64,000 nucleotides of DNA from UBA822 sp965249775 (GTDB taxonomy: Bacteria > Gemmatimonadota > Gemmatimonadetes > Longimicrobiales > Gaopeijiaceae): positions 4,030,001 through 4,094,000 of the forward strand of contig OZ252253.1 in the NCBI GenBank assembly GCA_965249775.1. The letters run 5' to 3'. The translations under genes and the position numbers were made by a program. The notes below the pieces were generated by a model. It saw only the letters and a list, made by a program, of their open reading frames with translations, made no database searches and was not told the DNA's origin. How positions within the stretch are numbered: the stretch's first letter is position 1; every line of letters begins with the position of its first letter. This document shows, one piece after another, positions 44,749 to 53,433 of the stretch.

Positions 44749-45437
44749 AGAACCTCGATGAGCTCGATCTCGAAGATCAGCGTCGCGTTGGGTCCGATGT
44801 CGGGTCCACTGCCCTGAGGCCCGTAAGCGATGTCCGAGGGAATGACGAACTTGTAGTGGCTTCCCTCGGTCATCAGTTGAAGGCCCTCGCTGAATCCTGG
44901 AATGACGCCGCTCACGGGGAAGGTGGCGGTCTGACCTCGCGAGTAGGAGCTGTCGAATTCCGTTCCGTCGATGAGGGTCCCTCGATAGTGGATCGTGACC
45001 TGATTCGCGGGTGAGGGCATTGTACCACCTGCCTCCCCCTGCAGAAGGACCTCATACTGCAGCCCGCTGCCGGTAACCGTCACCCCGTCCCTCGCTCCAT
45101 TCGTTGCGAGGTACGCCTCGCCCTCCGCCCTGTTGACTTCGGTCATGGCCTCGAACTCCGCGGCTTGTTCTTCCTGGATCAGTGTGCCCACACGCTGCGT
45201 GACTTCTGCGAGCTGCTCCGGGGAGATCGCCGGCTCAAGCTCGTCGAGCACATCCTCGATGCCGCGCATGAGAGCGGCCCGGTCGAGATGGGTCAAGGTT
45301 GGTTCGAGTGAGCGACCGATGTCCAGTCCGAAGCCGTAGCTCGCGATCTGGTCATCTGTCTCGAGGGAAGCCGAGCCCTGACAGGCGGCCAGGGTCGTCA
45401 CGGCGAAAATCGCCGGCCAGCAGAAGCGCAGTTGCAT
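44745..45437 (-). CDS. FKBP-type peptidyl-prolyl isomerase lipoprotein (FkpA/Mip-like)
   Basis: 230 residues with lipobox LAAC near residue 19. The N-terminal dimerisation domain (SYGFGLDIGRSL, then helical EQLAEVTQRVGTLIQEEQAAEFEAM) is the FkpA/Mip type. The FKBP domain has VTIHYRGTLIDGTEFDSSYSRGQTATFPVSGVIPGFSEGLQLM and IPSDIAYGPQGSGPDIGPNATLIFEIELIEV. It acts on exported proteins at the cell envelope. It is the second periplasmic-type isomerase in the window, after the cyclophilin at 37888. Confidence 0.93.
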   Translation of the reverse strand: MQLRFCWPAIFAVTTLAACQGSASLETDDQIASYGFGLDIGRSLEPTLTHLDRAALMRGIEDVLDELEPAISPEQLAEVTQRVGTLIQEEQAAEFEAMTEVNRAEGEAYLATNGARDGVTVTGSGLQYEVLLQGEAGGTMPSPANQVTIHYRGTLIDGTEFDSSYSRGQTATFPVSGVIPGFSEGLQLMTEGSHYKFVIPSDIAYGPQGSGPDIGPNATLIFEIELIEVL

Positions 45438-45562
45438 GGGTCGTCCTTATGATGGGTCCGGATTCGGCACGCTTGGTCCGTATCGGCATAGTCGTTCAGA
45501 TTCGGCAAGGTCGAATCTACTGTGGAAGGCGTGGATGTCCAACGGGGAACGCTACGCAGGCG

Positions 45563-47311
45563 CTATTCGACGTGGCCCATCATTTTATTCACACTTGGGC
45601 TGATCAGCAGCCCGAGCAGGCCCGTCGCACCGGCGAAAATCGCGGTGTATGAGAAGATGGTCACGGCCGGAAGAGTTTCGAGCTGCGCGGCCACGAGTCC
45701 AGCCACCAGGCTGCCCAGTGCCGAGGCGATGAACCAGACGCCCATCATCTGTCCCAGGCGGCCTCGTGGCGCGAGCTTGGTCATCGCCGAGAGCCCGATG
45801 GGCGACAGCGCGAGCTCGCCGCACGTGAAGAGGAAGTAGGTGACGACGAGCCATGCCATCGAGACTCGGTTTCCGTCGGCGGCGTAGGACGCACCCCAAG
45901 CCAGAACGAACATGCCCGCCGCCAGGGCAATGAGGCCAAGCGCGAACTTCCGTGGCGTCGACGGGTTCCTGTCGCGATGCGCGAGCCAGGTCCACAACGA
46001 GCCGAAGACGGGCGCCAGCACGACGACGAAGAACGGGTTCACGTTCTGGAGCCACGTCGTGTTGATTTCCCAGCCGAAGAGGACACGGTCCGTGTCGTTT
46101 TCGGCGAACAGGTTCATCGACGAGCCGGCCTGTTCGAACCCAGCCCAGAAGACGGCTGCCAGCAGAAACAGCCAGTAGATGACCATCAGGCGCTTCTGGT
46201 CGGTCGTGACCTGGCTGCCTTGGGCGGCCAGCAGCCCCACGCACATCAAGACGAACGTTCCGAGGGTCCCTGCAGTGGCCCATTGTCCTCCTATGATGCC
46301 CATCCTGGGCACAAGCACCACGCAGAGGACTGCGAACAGGATCAGAAGGGGGGTTGCGGACCGGACCCCAAAGATGAGATACGCGAAAAAAAGGATCGAC
46401 AGCAGCACGATGCCGTACGCGATCCAGGTGGCGAAGTCCACGATCGTCATGCCCAGCGCGCCGGTCACCAGCAAGAAGACCACGAGGGCTGCCACCGCCG
46501 CGACGGCTCCGGCCGAGAGGTAGAAGTTCCGCCCGCGCCGATCGATCTCGTCGTCTGGAGCATCCGGCTTGAACAGGCCGGCTTCACCAAGGTACTTGTC
46601 GCCCATGCGGTATTGGATGAGTCCGAGCACCATCCCGAACCCGGCCGCCGAGAAGCCCCAGTGCCAGTTCCCCTCCATCGTCAAACCGACGGCCGGCCAG
46701 TTGATCCCTTCGCCTAACGTCCCACATATGAACGGCCCCAACATCGCCCCGATGTTGATGCCCATGTAGAAGACCGAAAAGGCCGCGTCTCGATTCGCGC
46801 TCCACAACTTGCGCTCTTGGCCGGTCGCGTCGTCGCTCAACTGCGGATAGAGGTCACCGACCATCGTGCTGACGTTCGGCTTGAGTAGCCCGGTGCCGAT
46901 GACGATGAAGAGTAGGCCCAGGAAGAACGACGGCACGTCGGGCGCGCCGACGAGCGGCGCCGCCAACGTGAAGTGGCCCATCGCGATGATCACGCCGCCG
47001 CGGAAGACAGCCCTTCGCTGTCCCCACAGGTTGTCCGCCACCCACCCACCGGGCAGCGTGAACAGGTACACCATCGACGTGTACAGCCCGTAAATGGCGC
47101 CAGACGTCCCTTCGCCGAAGCCCAGACCGGGATTAGCGCCGTCGACCGAGGCGACCATGAACAGGATCAGGAACGCCCGCATGCCATAGTACGAGAACCG
47201 CTCCCACATCTCCGTGAAGAACAGGGTGGCCAGCCCCCACGGGTGTCCGAACCACGTTCTCCCTCCGGTCGAGTGCGCAACCGGTGGCGTGTGTTCGGAA
47301 GTCGTGCTCAA
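45563..47311 (-). CDS. POT/PTR2-family proton-dependent peptide transporter
   Basis: 582 residues if started at TTG 47311, which has GGAG about 7 bases upstream; longer starts would run into the divergent MFS gene. The POT signatures are FFTEMWERFSYYGMRAFLILFM (the ExxER-type motif) and FSVFYMGINIGAMLGPFICG (PTR2 signature), with GTGLLKPNVSTMVGDLY between. About 14 helices, with an insertion between the helix bundles. It imports di/tripeptides with protons across the inner membrane. It would complement the exported M28 peptidase and the aminotransferase. Confidence 0.92.
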   Translation of the reverse strand: MSTTSEHTPPVAHSTGGRTWFGHPWGLATLFFTEMWERFSYYGMRAFLILFMVASVDGANPGLGFGEGTSGAIYGLYTSMVYLFTLPGGWVADNLWGQRRAVFRGGVIIAMGHFTLAAPLVGAPDVPSFFLGLLFIVIGTGLLKPNVSTMVGDLYPQLSDDATGQERKLWSANRDAAFSVFYMGINIGAMLGPFICGTLGEGINWPAVGLTMEGNWHWGFSAAGFGMVLGLIQYRMGDKYLGEAGLFKPDAPDDEIDRRGRNFYLSAGAVAAVAALVVFLLVTGALGMTIVDFATWIAYGIVLLSILFFAYLIFGVRSATPLLILFAVLCVVLVPRMGIIGGQWATAGTLGTFVLMCVGLLAAQGSQVTTDQKRLMVIYWLFLLAAVFWAGFEQAGSSMNLFAENDTDRVLFGWEINTTWLQNVNPFFVVVLAPVFGSLWTWLAHRDRNPSTPRKFALGLIALAAGMFVLAWGASYAADGNRVSMAWLVVTYFLFTCGELALSPIGLSAMTKLAPRGRLGQMMGVWFIASALGSLVAGLVAAQLETLPAVTIFSYTAIFAGATGLLGLLISPSVNKMMGHVE

Positions 47312-47388
47312 AACCGCTCCAGGTCTAGAAGGAATGCCCTCTATCTCGGGGATCTTCTCGTCCCTGGCAAGTACGGATAGGTTGCTCG

Positions 47389-48582
47389 ATGCCTTCCCGT
47401 GTGCCACGCAACGTTTGGGCTCTTTCGCTGACGAGCCTCCTGCGGGATGTCGCAAGCGAGATGCTCGTGCACCTGGTGCCGCTGTTCTTGGCCAACGTGC
47501 TGGGTGTGCGCCTCGCGGTGATCGGGCTCATCGAGGGCATCGCCGAGACCACCGCCAGCTTCGTAAAGATCTATTCGGGCTGGCTCTCGGACAGGCTCGG
47601 CCGGCGAAAGGGGCTCACGGTGGGCGGTTATGGGCTGGCCGCACTCGCCATGCCTCTCCTCCTATTGGCGCAGACGTGGCCGCTGGTGCTTCTCTACCGA
47701 TTCCTGGACCGGGTGGGGAAGGGGATTCGGACGGCTCCCAGAGACGCCCTCATCGCGGATTCGGTGGAGCCAAGCCAGCGTGGGTTCAGCTTTGGCCTGC
47801 ATCGGGGAGCCGACAGCGCCGGAGCGTTCCTCGGCTTGTTGTTGGCGGCTGCTTTTGTGATGCAGATGCAGGGTAGTGGCGTAGAGTTGGATGCCGGAAC
47901 GTTCCGGGCGATCGTCATCTTCGCGATCGTTCCTGCGGCCCTTGCCGTGCTGGTGGTGGCCGTTGGGGTGCGGGAGGCCACAAAGGGAGGCCCGCCCGAG
48001 CGGTCCGCAACCGGACTTCCCGCGACGGACCGCCGCTTCAGGCGATTTCTGGTGGTGATGGCGCTCTTCACCCTGGGCAACAGCACGGACGCGTTTCTCG
48101 TCCTCAGAGCCCAGGGTGGCGGTACGTCAGTCCTCGGGATCCTCCTCCTTCTGGCTGGATTCAACCTGGTGTATACGGTGCTGGCCGGGCCCGTGGGGGC
48201 TCTCTCCGATCGCATCGACCGGCGAAAGGTCATGATCGGGGGATGGCTCCTGTACGCATTAGTCTACCTGGGTTTCGCGTGGGCCGACCAAACTTGGCAG
48301 TTTGGACTCCTCTACGCCCTCTACGGTGCCTACTATGCCCTGACTGAGGGTGTGGCGAAGGCTTTCGTCGCCGACTTGACTCCCAGCCCCGAGCGGCGCG
48401 GGGCGGCGTACGGTTTGTTCAACGGCGTGATCGGCCTCACCTTGTTGCCCGCCAGCATCTTTGCAGGCGTGCTTTGGGAGGGGGTCGGGGCCTGGCCCGG
48501 GTTCGGCCCGGCGGCGCCGTTCATCTTCGGGAGTGGCCTGTCTCTTATCTCTGTCGTCTTGATGTGGCGCTGGGTAAAGTAG
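47389..48582 (+). CDS. MFS transporter
   Basis: 397 residues, about 12 membrane helices. Motif A is present in the first loop (GWLSDRLGRRKGLTVGGYGL) and a related DRIDRRKVMIGGWLLY follows in the second half. RVGKGIRTAPRDALIADS is typical of the MFS group annotated as drug or sugar-related exporters. Substrate unknown. It is divergent from the POT transporter with a 77-base gap. Confidence 0.88.
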   Translation: MPSRVPRNVWALSLTSLLRDVASEMLVHLVPLFLANVLGVRLAVIGLIEGIAETTASFVKIYSGWLSDRLGRRKGLTVGGYGLAALAMPLLLLAQTWPLVLLYRFLDRVGKGIRTAPRDALIADSVEPSQRGFSFGLHRGADSAGAFLGLLLAAAFVMQMQGSGVELDAGTFRAIVIFAIVPAALAVLVVAVGVREATKGGPPERSATGLPATDRRFRRFLVVMALFTLGNSTDAFLVLRAQGGGTSVLGILLLLAGFNLVYTVLAGPVGALSDRIDRRKVMIGGWLLYALVYLGFAWADQTWQFGLLYALYGAYYALTEGVAKAFVADLTPSPERRGAAYGLFNGVIGLTLLPASIFAGVLWEGVGAWPGFGPAAPFIFGSGLSLISVVLMWRWVK

Positions 48583-48754
48583 GGGGGCGATTTCCACTAT
48601 TTTCGACTTCGCCTGATCCCTTACTCAGACCTCCGCTGTTTCCTTTGACAGACGGGGAGACGATCCCCTACTTTATGCCAGTTGCGGGGTTGGCATTACG
48701 AGTCGGCCTCCAGCTTGAACCGCGTGCCTGTTCCCGCATCTCAGGGAGTGTGTA

Positions 48755-50227
48755 ATGACGAACGTCGCAAAGAGAATCCCGTTGGAATTGGCAGCCGCAA
48801 CGGCGTTATCGGCTCTGATGATCACGGCCCTGCTGGCACCAGTGCAGCTCGGGGCCCAGGAGTCGTCCGAGGCGTCGTCTTTGGGCGAGGTGACGTTCAC
48901 CCGTGATATCGTCCCGATTATCCAGCGGAGCTGCCAGACCTGTCACAGGGACGGCGGCGTCGGGCCGATGTCCCTGGTGACCTACCAACAGGTGCGCCGG
49001 TTCTCGAGCAGGATCGTGTATAAGACGGGCCTCCGTGACGTGGCTGGAGCCATGCCGCCCTGGTACGTGGAGAAAGACATCGGGATCCAGCACTTCAAGA
49101 ACGACCCGTCGCTGAGCGATTGGGAGGTGGCCGCGATCGCCGCCTGGGTGGAGAACGGAATGCCGGAGGGGAACCCGGCGGACATGCCTCCGCCCAGGGT
49201 ATTTCCCAACAACGAAGCGTGGATCGCGGGTGAGCCGGACCTTATCGTCAAGACGAACGAAATCCTGGTCGAGGGTGGCGCGCCAGACTGGTGGGGCGAG
49301 ATCGAGAGTGTGCCCGTCGGGCTCGACGAGGACCGTTGGGTCTCCTCGGTGGAGATCAGAGAGGTCAACGACGTCGATAACCGCAGCGAGAACGCCGACG
49401 ACCGGCAGACGGTTGGCCAACGGTACGTCTTCCACCACATGATCTGGGGCACGCGTGTCCTCGATGAAGACAACGAAGACGGTGAGAGAGCGCCCACAAC
49501 GGGTTGGCCCGTCCACGAGGTCGGGCGCAACCCGGACGTGTTCGCGCCTGAGGCGGGGCGGCTTCTCAGGGCCGGATCGAGTGTCGTATCCAGCTCGATT
49601 CACCTGCACTCGAACGGCGTAGACACGCGCTCTCACTTGGAGATCGGGTTCCGGTTCCACCCTGAGGGTTACGAGCCGAAATACCGGCGGGGGGGAGTTG
49701 GTGGGCTCGGAAATGGCGTCGACATCGACATCAGGGGGAACGAAGCGGGTCAGGAGCTCCACGCCTACCGCACGCTGAGCCAGAATATCAAGATTGTCAC
49801 CTTCGAGCCCCATCTGCACGCACCCGGCGCCCGGATGTGCCTGGAGGCTATCTGGGGATATAACGTCGAGACGCTCTCATGCGTGGGATACGACCACAAC
49901 TGGGTGCGCGGCTACGCGTATGACGACGACCACGCGCCGCTTCTTCCGAAAGGCACGATCCTCCACATCATCGGCTACATGGACAACACGGAGAACAACA
50001 TCAACGTGCCGGATGCCCGAAACTGGCAAGGGTCGGGCAATCGGTCGGTCACCAACATGTTCATCGACCTGGGGATGCGTGTCTCGTTGACGGACGAGCA
50101 GTTCATCGAGGAGATGGCCAGGCGGAGGGAAGTTCACAATCTGAACGCGAACGACCATGTGATCGGCTGTCCTCTGTGCCTGGTCCTGCCCGAGGAGCCG
50201 GAGGCGGAAGAGGAGACCAACAGGTGA
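48755..50227 (+). CDS. Secreted cytochrome c / copper type II monooxygenase-like fusion
   Basis: 490 residues. A signal peptide precedes a small cytochrome c-like domain (about 45-140) with the haem motif CQTCH at 60-64 and a likely Met ligand at 72. The rest resembles the paired beta domains of peptidylglycine hydroxylating monooxygenase-like proteins: YVFHHMIWG, SSSIHLHSNG, and EPHLHAPGARMCLEA carry the histidine-rich copper-site patterns. These features suggest a periplasmic oxidative enzyme with built-in electron entry. The GTG of the next gene overlaps its stop (GTGA). Confidence 0.82.
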   Translation: MTNVAKRIPLELAAATALSALMITALLAPVQLGAQESSEASSLGEVTFTRDIVPIIQRSCQTCHRDGGVGPMSLVTYQQVRRFSSRIVYKTGLRDVAGAMPPWYVEKDIGIQHFKNDPSLSDWEVAAIAAWVENGMPEGNPADMPPPRVFPNNEAWIAGEPDLIVKTNEILVEGGAPDWWGEIESVPVGLDEDRWVSSVEIREVNDVDNRSENADDRQTVGQRYVFHHMIWGTRVLDEDNEDGERAPTTGWPVHEVGRNPDVFAPEAGRLLRAGSSVVSSSIHLHSNGVDTRSHLEIGFRFHPEGYEPKYRRGGVGGLGNGVDIDIRGNEAGQELHAYRTLSQNIKIVTFEPHLHAPGARMCLEAIWGYNVETLSCVGYDHNWVRGYAYDDDHAPLLPKGTILHIIGYMDNTENNINVPDARNWQGSGNRSVTNMFIDLGMRVSLTDEQFIEEMARRREVHNLNANDHVIGCPLCLVLPEEPEAEEETNR

Positions 50228-51345
50228 AGCGTTCGCTTCTCGCCACGCTGATCTTGTTGCTGAGCCACCAGAGCGCTGGTGCCCAGCTCAGCTACACCAA
50301 AGGCCAGAACCTCTCCCCCGGGTACGAAGGGTGGGAACAGAACGAGGACGGATCCTTCAACTTCCTGTTCGGCTACATGAACCGGAACTGGCTCGAAGAG
50401 GTCGATGTTCCGATCGGGACGGACAACATGATCTCGCCGGGCCCCGCCGATCAGGGCCAGCCGACGCATTTTCTGCCGCGCCGGAACCGCTTCATCTTCA
50501 AGGTCCGTGTCCCGGCCGACTGGGGCGATCAGGAGATGGTGTGGAAGCTCACGTCGAAGGGAGTAACGGAGTACGCTTACGCATCGCTTCGTACGGACTA
50601 CAGGGTCGACAACATGGTCATCTCGTCCGAGACGGGCGCGCTCGGGGCCGGGTCGAGCAGTCCCGAGTCGAGGGCCAACGTGCCTCCGGTTCTCCGGATC
50701 ATGGGGGACAGGGAGTTGACGGCTCGCGTGGGGCAACCGCTCACTTTGGTGGCTGAGATTACCGACGACGGCCTTCCAAGACGCAGGGGCGCTGCGGCAG
50801 CCGCCCGAGCTGCTGCCGCAGCGGCAGCAGCAGCGGCAGCGTCTGACGATGCGTCGCCCTCCGCCGATGCGGCTGATGATACTTCGCCCACCGCCGATGC
50901 TTCTGACGCCGCGCCGCCCGCGGCCGAAGACGCTTCGGCTTCCGCCGAGGCGGCTGCCGACGATGAAGAGGACGATGTAGAGGAGGATACAGGACCGAGG
51001 CTGCCCGCCTCGGCTATGCGGCCCCCGTCGAGAGTCACCGTGGGCAAGAGGACGGGGCTACACCTGTCTTGGTTCGTATACCGGGGCCCCGAAACCCTTG
51101 ATCTGGAAGTCGACAACGTGACCTTCGATCCCCTCCAGGTGAAGGTATGGGAGGATACACGCGCGGCGATGAACTCTCCGTGGGCACCCCTTTGGCAGGC
51201 GCCCGAGGTGCCCGAGGATGGTATGTATGAGGTTCGGGTCACCTTTGATCAACCGGGGACCTACGTGCTGCGAGGGCGCGCGGACGACGGTGCCTTGTAC
51301 CATGACCAGAACGTGACCGTCCACGTGACGACGCTGCTTCCCTGA
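50224..51345 (+). CDS. Secreted protein with Ala-rich acidic insert, unknown function
   Basis: 373 residues from GTG 50224, whose stop/start overlap shows coupling to the cytochrome/monooxygenase gene. After a signal peptide (ending SAGAQ) comes a conserved N-terminal domain (YEGWEQNEDGSFNFLFGYMNRNW..., PRRNRFIFKVRVPADWG) and then a second beta domain that is interrupted at about residues 181-260 by a low-complexity stretch of Ala runs and Asp/Ser repeats (AAAAAAAAAAASDD, DDEEDDVEED). The C-terminal part (YEVRVTFDQPGTYVLRGRADDG) is Ig-like. No catalytic residues seen; it may be a partner or scaffold of the upstream enzyme. Confidence 0.8.
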   Translation: MKRSLLATLILLLSHQSAGAQLSYTKGQNLSPGYEGWEQNEDGSFNFLFGYMNRNWLEEVDVPIGTDNMISPGPADQGQPTHFLPRRNRFIFKVRVPADWGDQEMVWKLTSKGVTEYAYASLRTDYRVDNMVISSETGALGAGSSSPESRANVPPVLRIMGDRELTARVGQPLTLVAEITDDGLPRRRGAAAAARAAAAAAAAAAASDDASPSADAADDTSPTADASDAAPPAAEDASASAEAAADDEEDDVEEDTGPRLPASAMRPPSRVTVGKRTGLHLSWFVYRGPETLDLEVDNVTFDPLQVKVWEDTRAAMNSPWAPLWQAPEVPEDGMYEVRVTFDQPGTYVLRGRADDGALYHDQNVTVHVTTLLP

Positions 51346-51392
51346 CAGGGCTTCCCCAAGGGGGCCTCCCTGACAGAACTTCCCTGACGGTG
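51340..51392. repeat. Three degenerate repeats of the stop-codon context after the Ala-rich gene
   Basis: The terminal CTTCCCTGACAGGG (stop TGA at 51343-51345) recurs as CTCCCTGACAGAA near 51366 and TTCCCTGACGGT near 51380. The units are imperfect and their spacing is not constant (about 27 and 14 bases). Confidence 0.6.
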
Positions 51393-51440
51393 GCGGGGAC
51401 AGAGCGTTCAATGCGGAGCGTGATCGATGGGGCGTGACCG

Positions 51441-52211
51441 ATGCTGAAGGTCGTCCGTAGTCTCACCCCAGGCGCCGTATTCGTGACGCTGATCGCCTCC
51501 ATCGGCGGCTGCGGTGCGGAGAGCGACGTCGAGATGACGTCCGCCGCCGATGACGCCGACGTCGAGATCACGCCTTACATCGGATCCGGTGTGCAGATCG
51601 AATCAGGCGGCTATGTGATTCACGTCGATCCCAGAGGGGACTACACGAACGCCAAGCCCGCCGACCTGATCCTGATCACCGATACCCCTGTAGACCACCT
51701 CGATCCGGACTTGATCCAGCAGCTTCGTAAGCCGGGGGCGCCGGTCGTTCTTCCCTCTACTCCGGACGACGCCCGGGACGCCGGGTCGCGCGAGCGGCTG
51801 CTGCGGGTTCCCAACGGTCTCGTGATGAACAACGGCGACGCTTTGACGCTTGCCGGTGTCTTCGTGGAGGCCGTACCCATGTACGACATCATTCCGGGCG
51901 ACCCGTTCCATGCCAAGGGCGAGGGCAACGGATACGTCATCACGTTGGGTGGTAAACGCATCTACCTGTCCGGCGTCACCGAATGCACACCCGAGATGCA
52001 GGCTCTCGAAGACATCGACATCGCGTTCGTGCCGATGAACCTCCCTAACGGCAGGATGGTGCCGCTGGCCGCCGCGGAGTGTGTCAAGATCATCCGGCCG
52101 GCCGTGGTTTATCCGTATCACTATCGGGAGAGGCCGATCGACGAATTCGTCGAGGCTCTACGTGGTGAGCCGGATATCGAGGTGCGTGTGCATGACTGGT
52201 ACCCCTCCTAA
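51441..52211 (+). CDS. Metallo-beta-lactamase-fold lipoprotein with degenerate metal site
   Basis: 256 residues with lipobox SIGGC near residue 24. The fold follows UlaG-like MBL proteins: SGVQIESGGYVIHVDP, DLILITDTPVDHLDPDLIQQL, FHAKGEGNGYVITLGGKRIYLSG and YPYHYRE. In active relatives the first motif is T-H-x-H-x-D-H; here it is T-D-T-P-V-D-H, and the later G-D-T is G-V-T. At least three ligands are therefore gone, so hydrolysis is doubtful. It is third in the operon that starts at 48755; the start region duplicates CGTGAYCGATG at 51419 and 51434. Confidence 0.85.
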   Translation: MLKVVRSLTPGAVFVTLIASIGGCGAESDVEMTSAADDADVEITPYIGSGVQIESGGYVIHVDPRGDYTNAKPADLILITDTPVDHLDPDLIQQLRKPGAPVVLPSTPDDARDAGSRERLLRVPNGLVMNNGDALTLAGVFVEAVPMYDIIPGDPFHAKGEGNGYVITLGGKRIYLSGVTECTPEMQALEDIDIAFVPMNLPNGRMVPLAAAECVKIIRPAVVYPYHYRERPIDEFVEALRGEPDIEVRVHDWYPS

Positions 52212-52263
52212 GAGATGACTTCCTTGCCGTCGGGTACTGGGGCGCCCTTCTAGCTCTTAGTGT

Positions 52264-52354
52264 GGAAGAGGGGTCCACGGTCCCGCTCCGGCCGACGCTT
52301 CGCTCTACGGCTTCGCCGCAGACCGTCCTACGCGGGACCGTGAACCCCTCTTCC
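52264..52354. repeat. Long inverted repeat with 22-bp arms
   Basis: Left arm 52264-52285 starts GGAAGAGGGG and ends GGTCCCG; right arm 52333-52354 is its reverse complement with a single mismatch. The 47-base loop contains the repeated CTTCGC/CTTCGCC motif. It lies between convergent genes (stop 52211 and stop 52506). It could serve both strands as a terminator, but the arms are longer than usual and no T run follows. Confidence 0.82.
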
Positions 52355-52505
52355 CGTCAACGTTTCGGGGCGGGCCCCAACGGACCGCTGCAAGGGGCGT
52401 TGGGGGCTTGGGCGGGAGGATCACTCCCACCTCAGCGCTAGAGCGGCGGGCGCCGAGCCACGGCGTTATACGTCGTAGCGCTGGCTGGAGGAGGACCATC
52501 GATCC

Positions 52506-53267
52506 CTATCCCTTCCACACGCGAGAAAAGGAGTCGCCACTCCCGCCCAGGGCAACGGTCATGAACCTCCTCAGGATCGCCTCGGTTTCGGGCGTTTCGG
52601 GGGTCGCGGCCGCGAGTTCCTCGATCGTAGCGTGTCCGGCGAGTGTCAGATAATCGGGGTATTGGGTGATCCGTTTGATGAGGCCGTCTCTGCCCAGCTC
52701 CGGGTGGAACTGCGTGCAGTAGATGGGCCCGTCATCGAAGCGGTATGCTTCGATCTCGATGCTATCGCTCGACGCCAGAAGCGTGGCTCCCTCGGGGAGT
52801 CTGGTTACGATATCCTCATGGCCGATTTGGACCTGGAAGCGGTCGCCGAGGGGGCCGAACACCAGGTCATCCTTACCTTCGGGTGTCAGCTCGAGCCAAT
52901 GCGTACCGACCTCCGCCCGGCTGCGGTCCGTGACCACCTCGCCGCCCATGGCCCTGGCCATGGCTTGAAATCCCCAGCAAGAAGCGAACGTCGGTTTGGA
53001 CGTGTCGTGTAGCTGACGCATGGTTTCGAGAGCGGCGGGAAGCCACGGGCCGCCTTTGACGACGGAGTAGTCACCGCTACCGCCTAGCAGGACCACGTCG
53101 GCGTCGGACAATGTGCGCCGAGAGGGCACCCCGCCCAAGAGGTCGAACACGCGAATCTGATCTCGATCGCAGCGAAACGAACGGGAAAAGCACTGAATTT
53201 CGTGCTCCCTCATGGGGTCGTCGGGATTGCGCACCTGCAGGAGCAGGAAGCTGGGCTGGTGGGTCAT
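52506..53267 (-). CDS. Class I glutamine amidotransferase-like protein
   Basis: 253 residues from ATG 53267; a longer frame lacks protein character. The catalytic Cys lies in FASCWGFQAMARAMGG, and the His-Glu pair in IYCTQFHPELG. The domain is the stand-alone GuaA-like glutaminase type; no partner synthase is fused or adjacent. Such proteins (PuuD/YfeJ-like) remove gamma-glutamyl groups or supply ammonia. The start is about 80 bases from a terminator on the same strand. Confidence 0.88.
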   Translation of the reverse strand: MTHQPSFLLLQVRNPDDPMREHEIQCFSRSFRCDRDQIRVFDLLGGVPSRRTLSDADVVLLGGSGDYSVVKGGPWLPAALETMRQLHDTSKPTFASCWGFQAMARAMGGEVVTDRSRAEVGTHWLELTPEGKDDLVFGPLGDRFQVQIGHEDIVTRLPEGATLLASSDSIEIEAYRFDDGPIYCTQFHPELGRDGLIKRITQYPDYLTLAGHATIEELAAATPETPETEAILRRFMTVALGGSGDSFSRVWKG

Positions 53268-53357
53268 AGAGAGGTTTACTCCGGCGGGTTGGAAAAAACA
53301 GTATAACATCGATCCGCCGACGGCCGAATAAAGGGCGGGCTCGGTCCTCTCTGACGG

Positions 53358-53400
53358 ACAAAAAGACAGGGGGCGTACCCGCCGCACCGGGCACGCCCCC
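53358..53400 (-). terminator. Rho-independent terminator after the FAH-family gene
   Basis: On the minus strand a stem GGGGGCGT/ACGCCCCC (53393-53400 with 53369-53376), extended by an inner CCCG/CGGG pair, is followed by TGTCTTTTTGTCC. It stands 33 bases after the stop at 53434. Confidence 0.85.
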
Positions 53401-53433
53401 CCCAATTACAAGAGACGCCGACGCGTTTCGAGC

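Noticed and set aside
48806..49819. Minus-strand frame of 337 codons opposite the cytochrome/monooxygenase gene
   Set aside because: The plus-strand protein carries the haem motif and signal peptide; the antisense frame has none.
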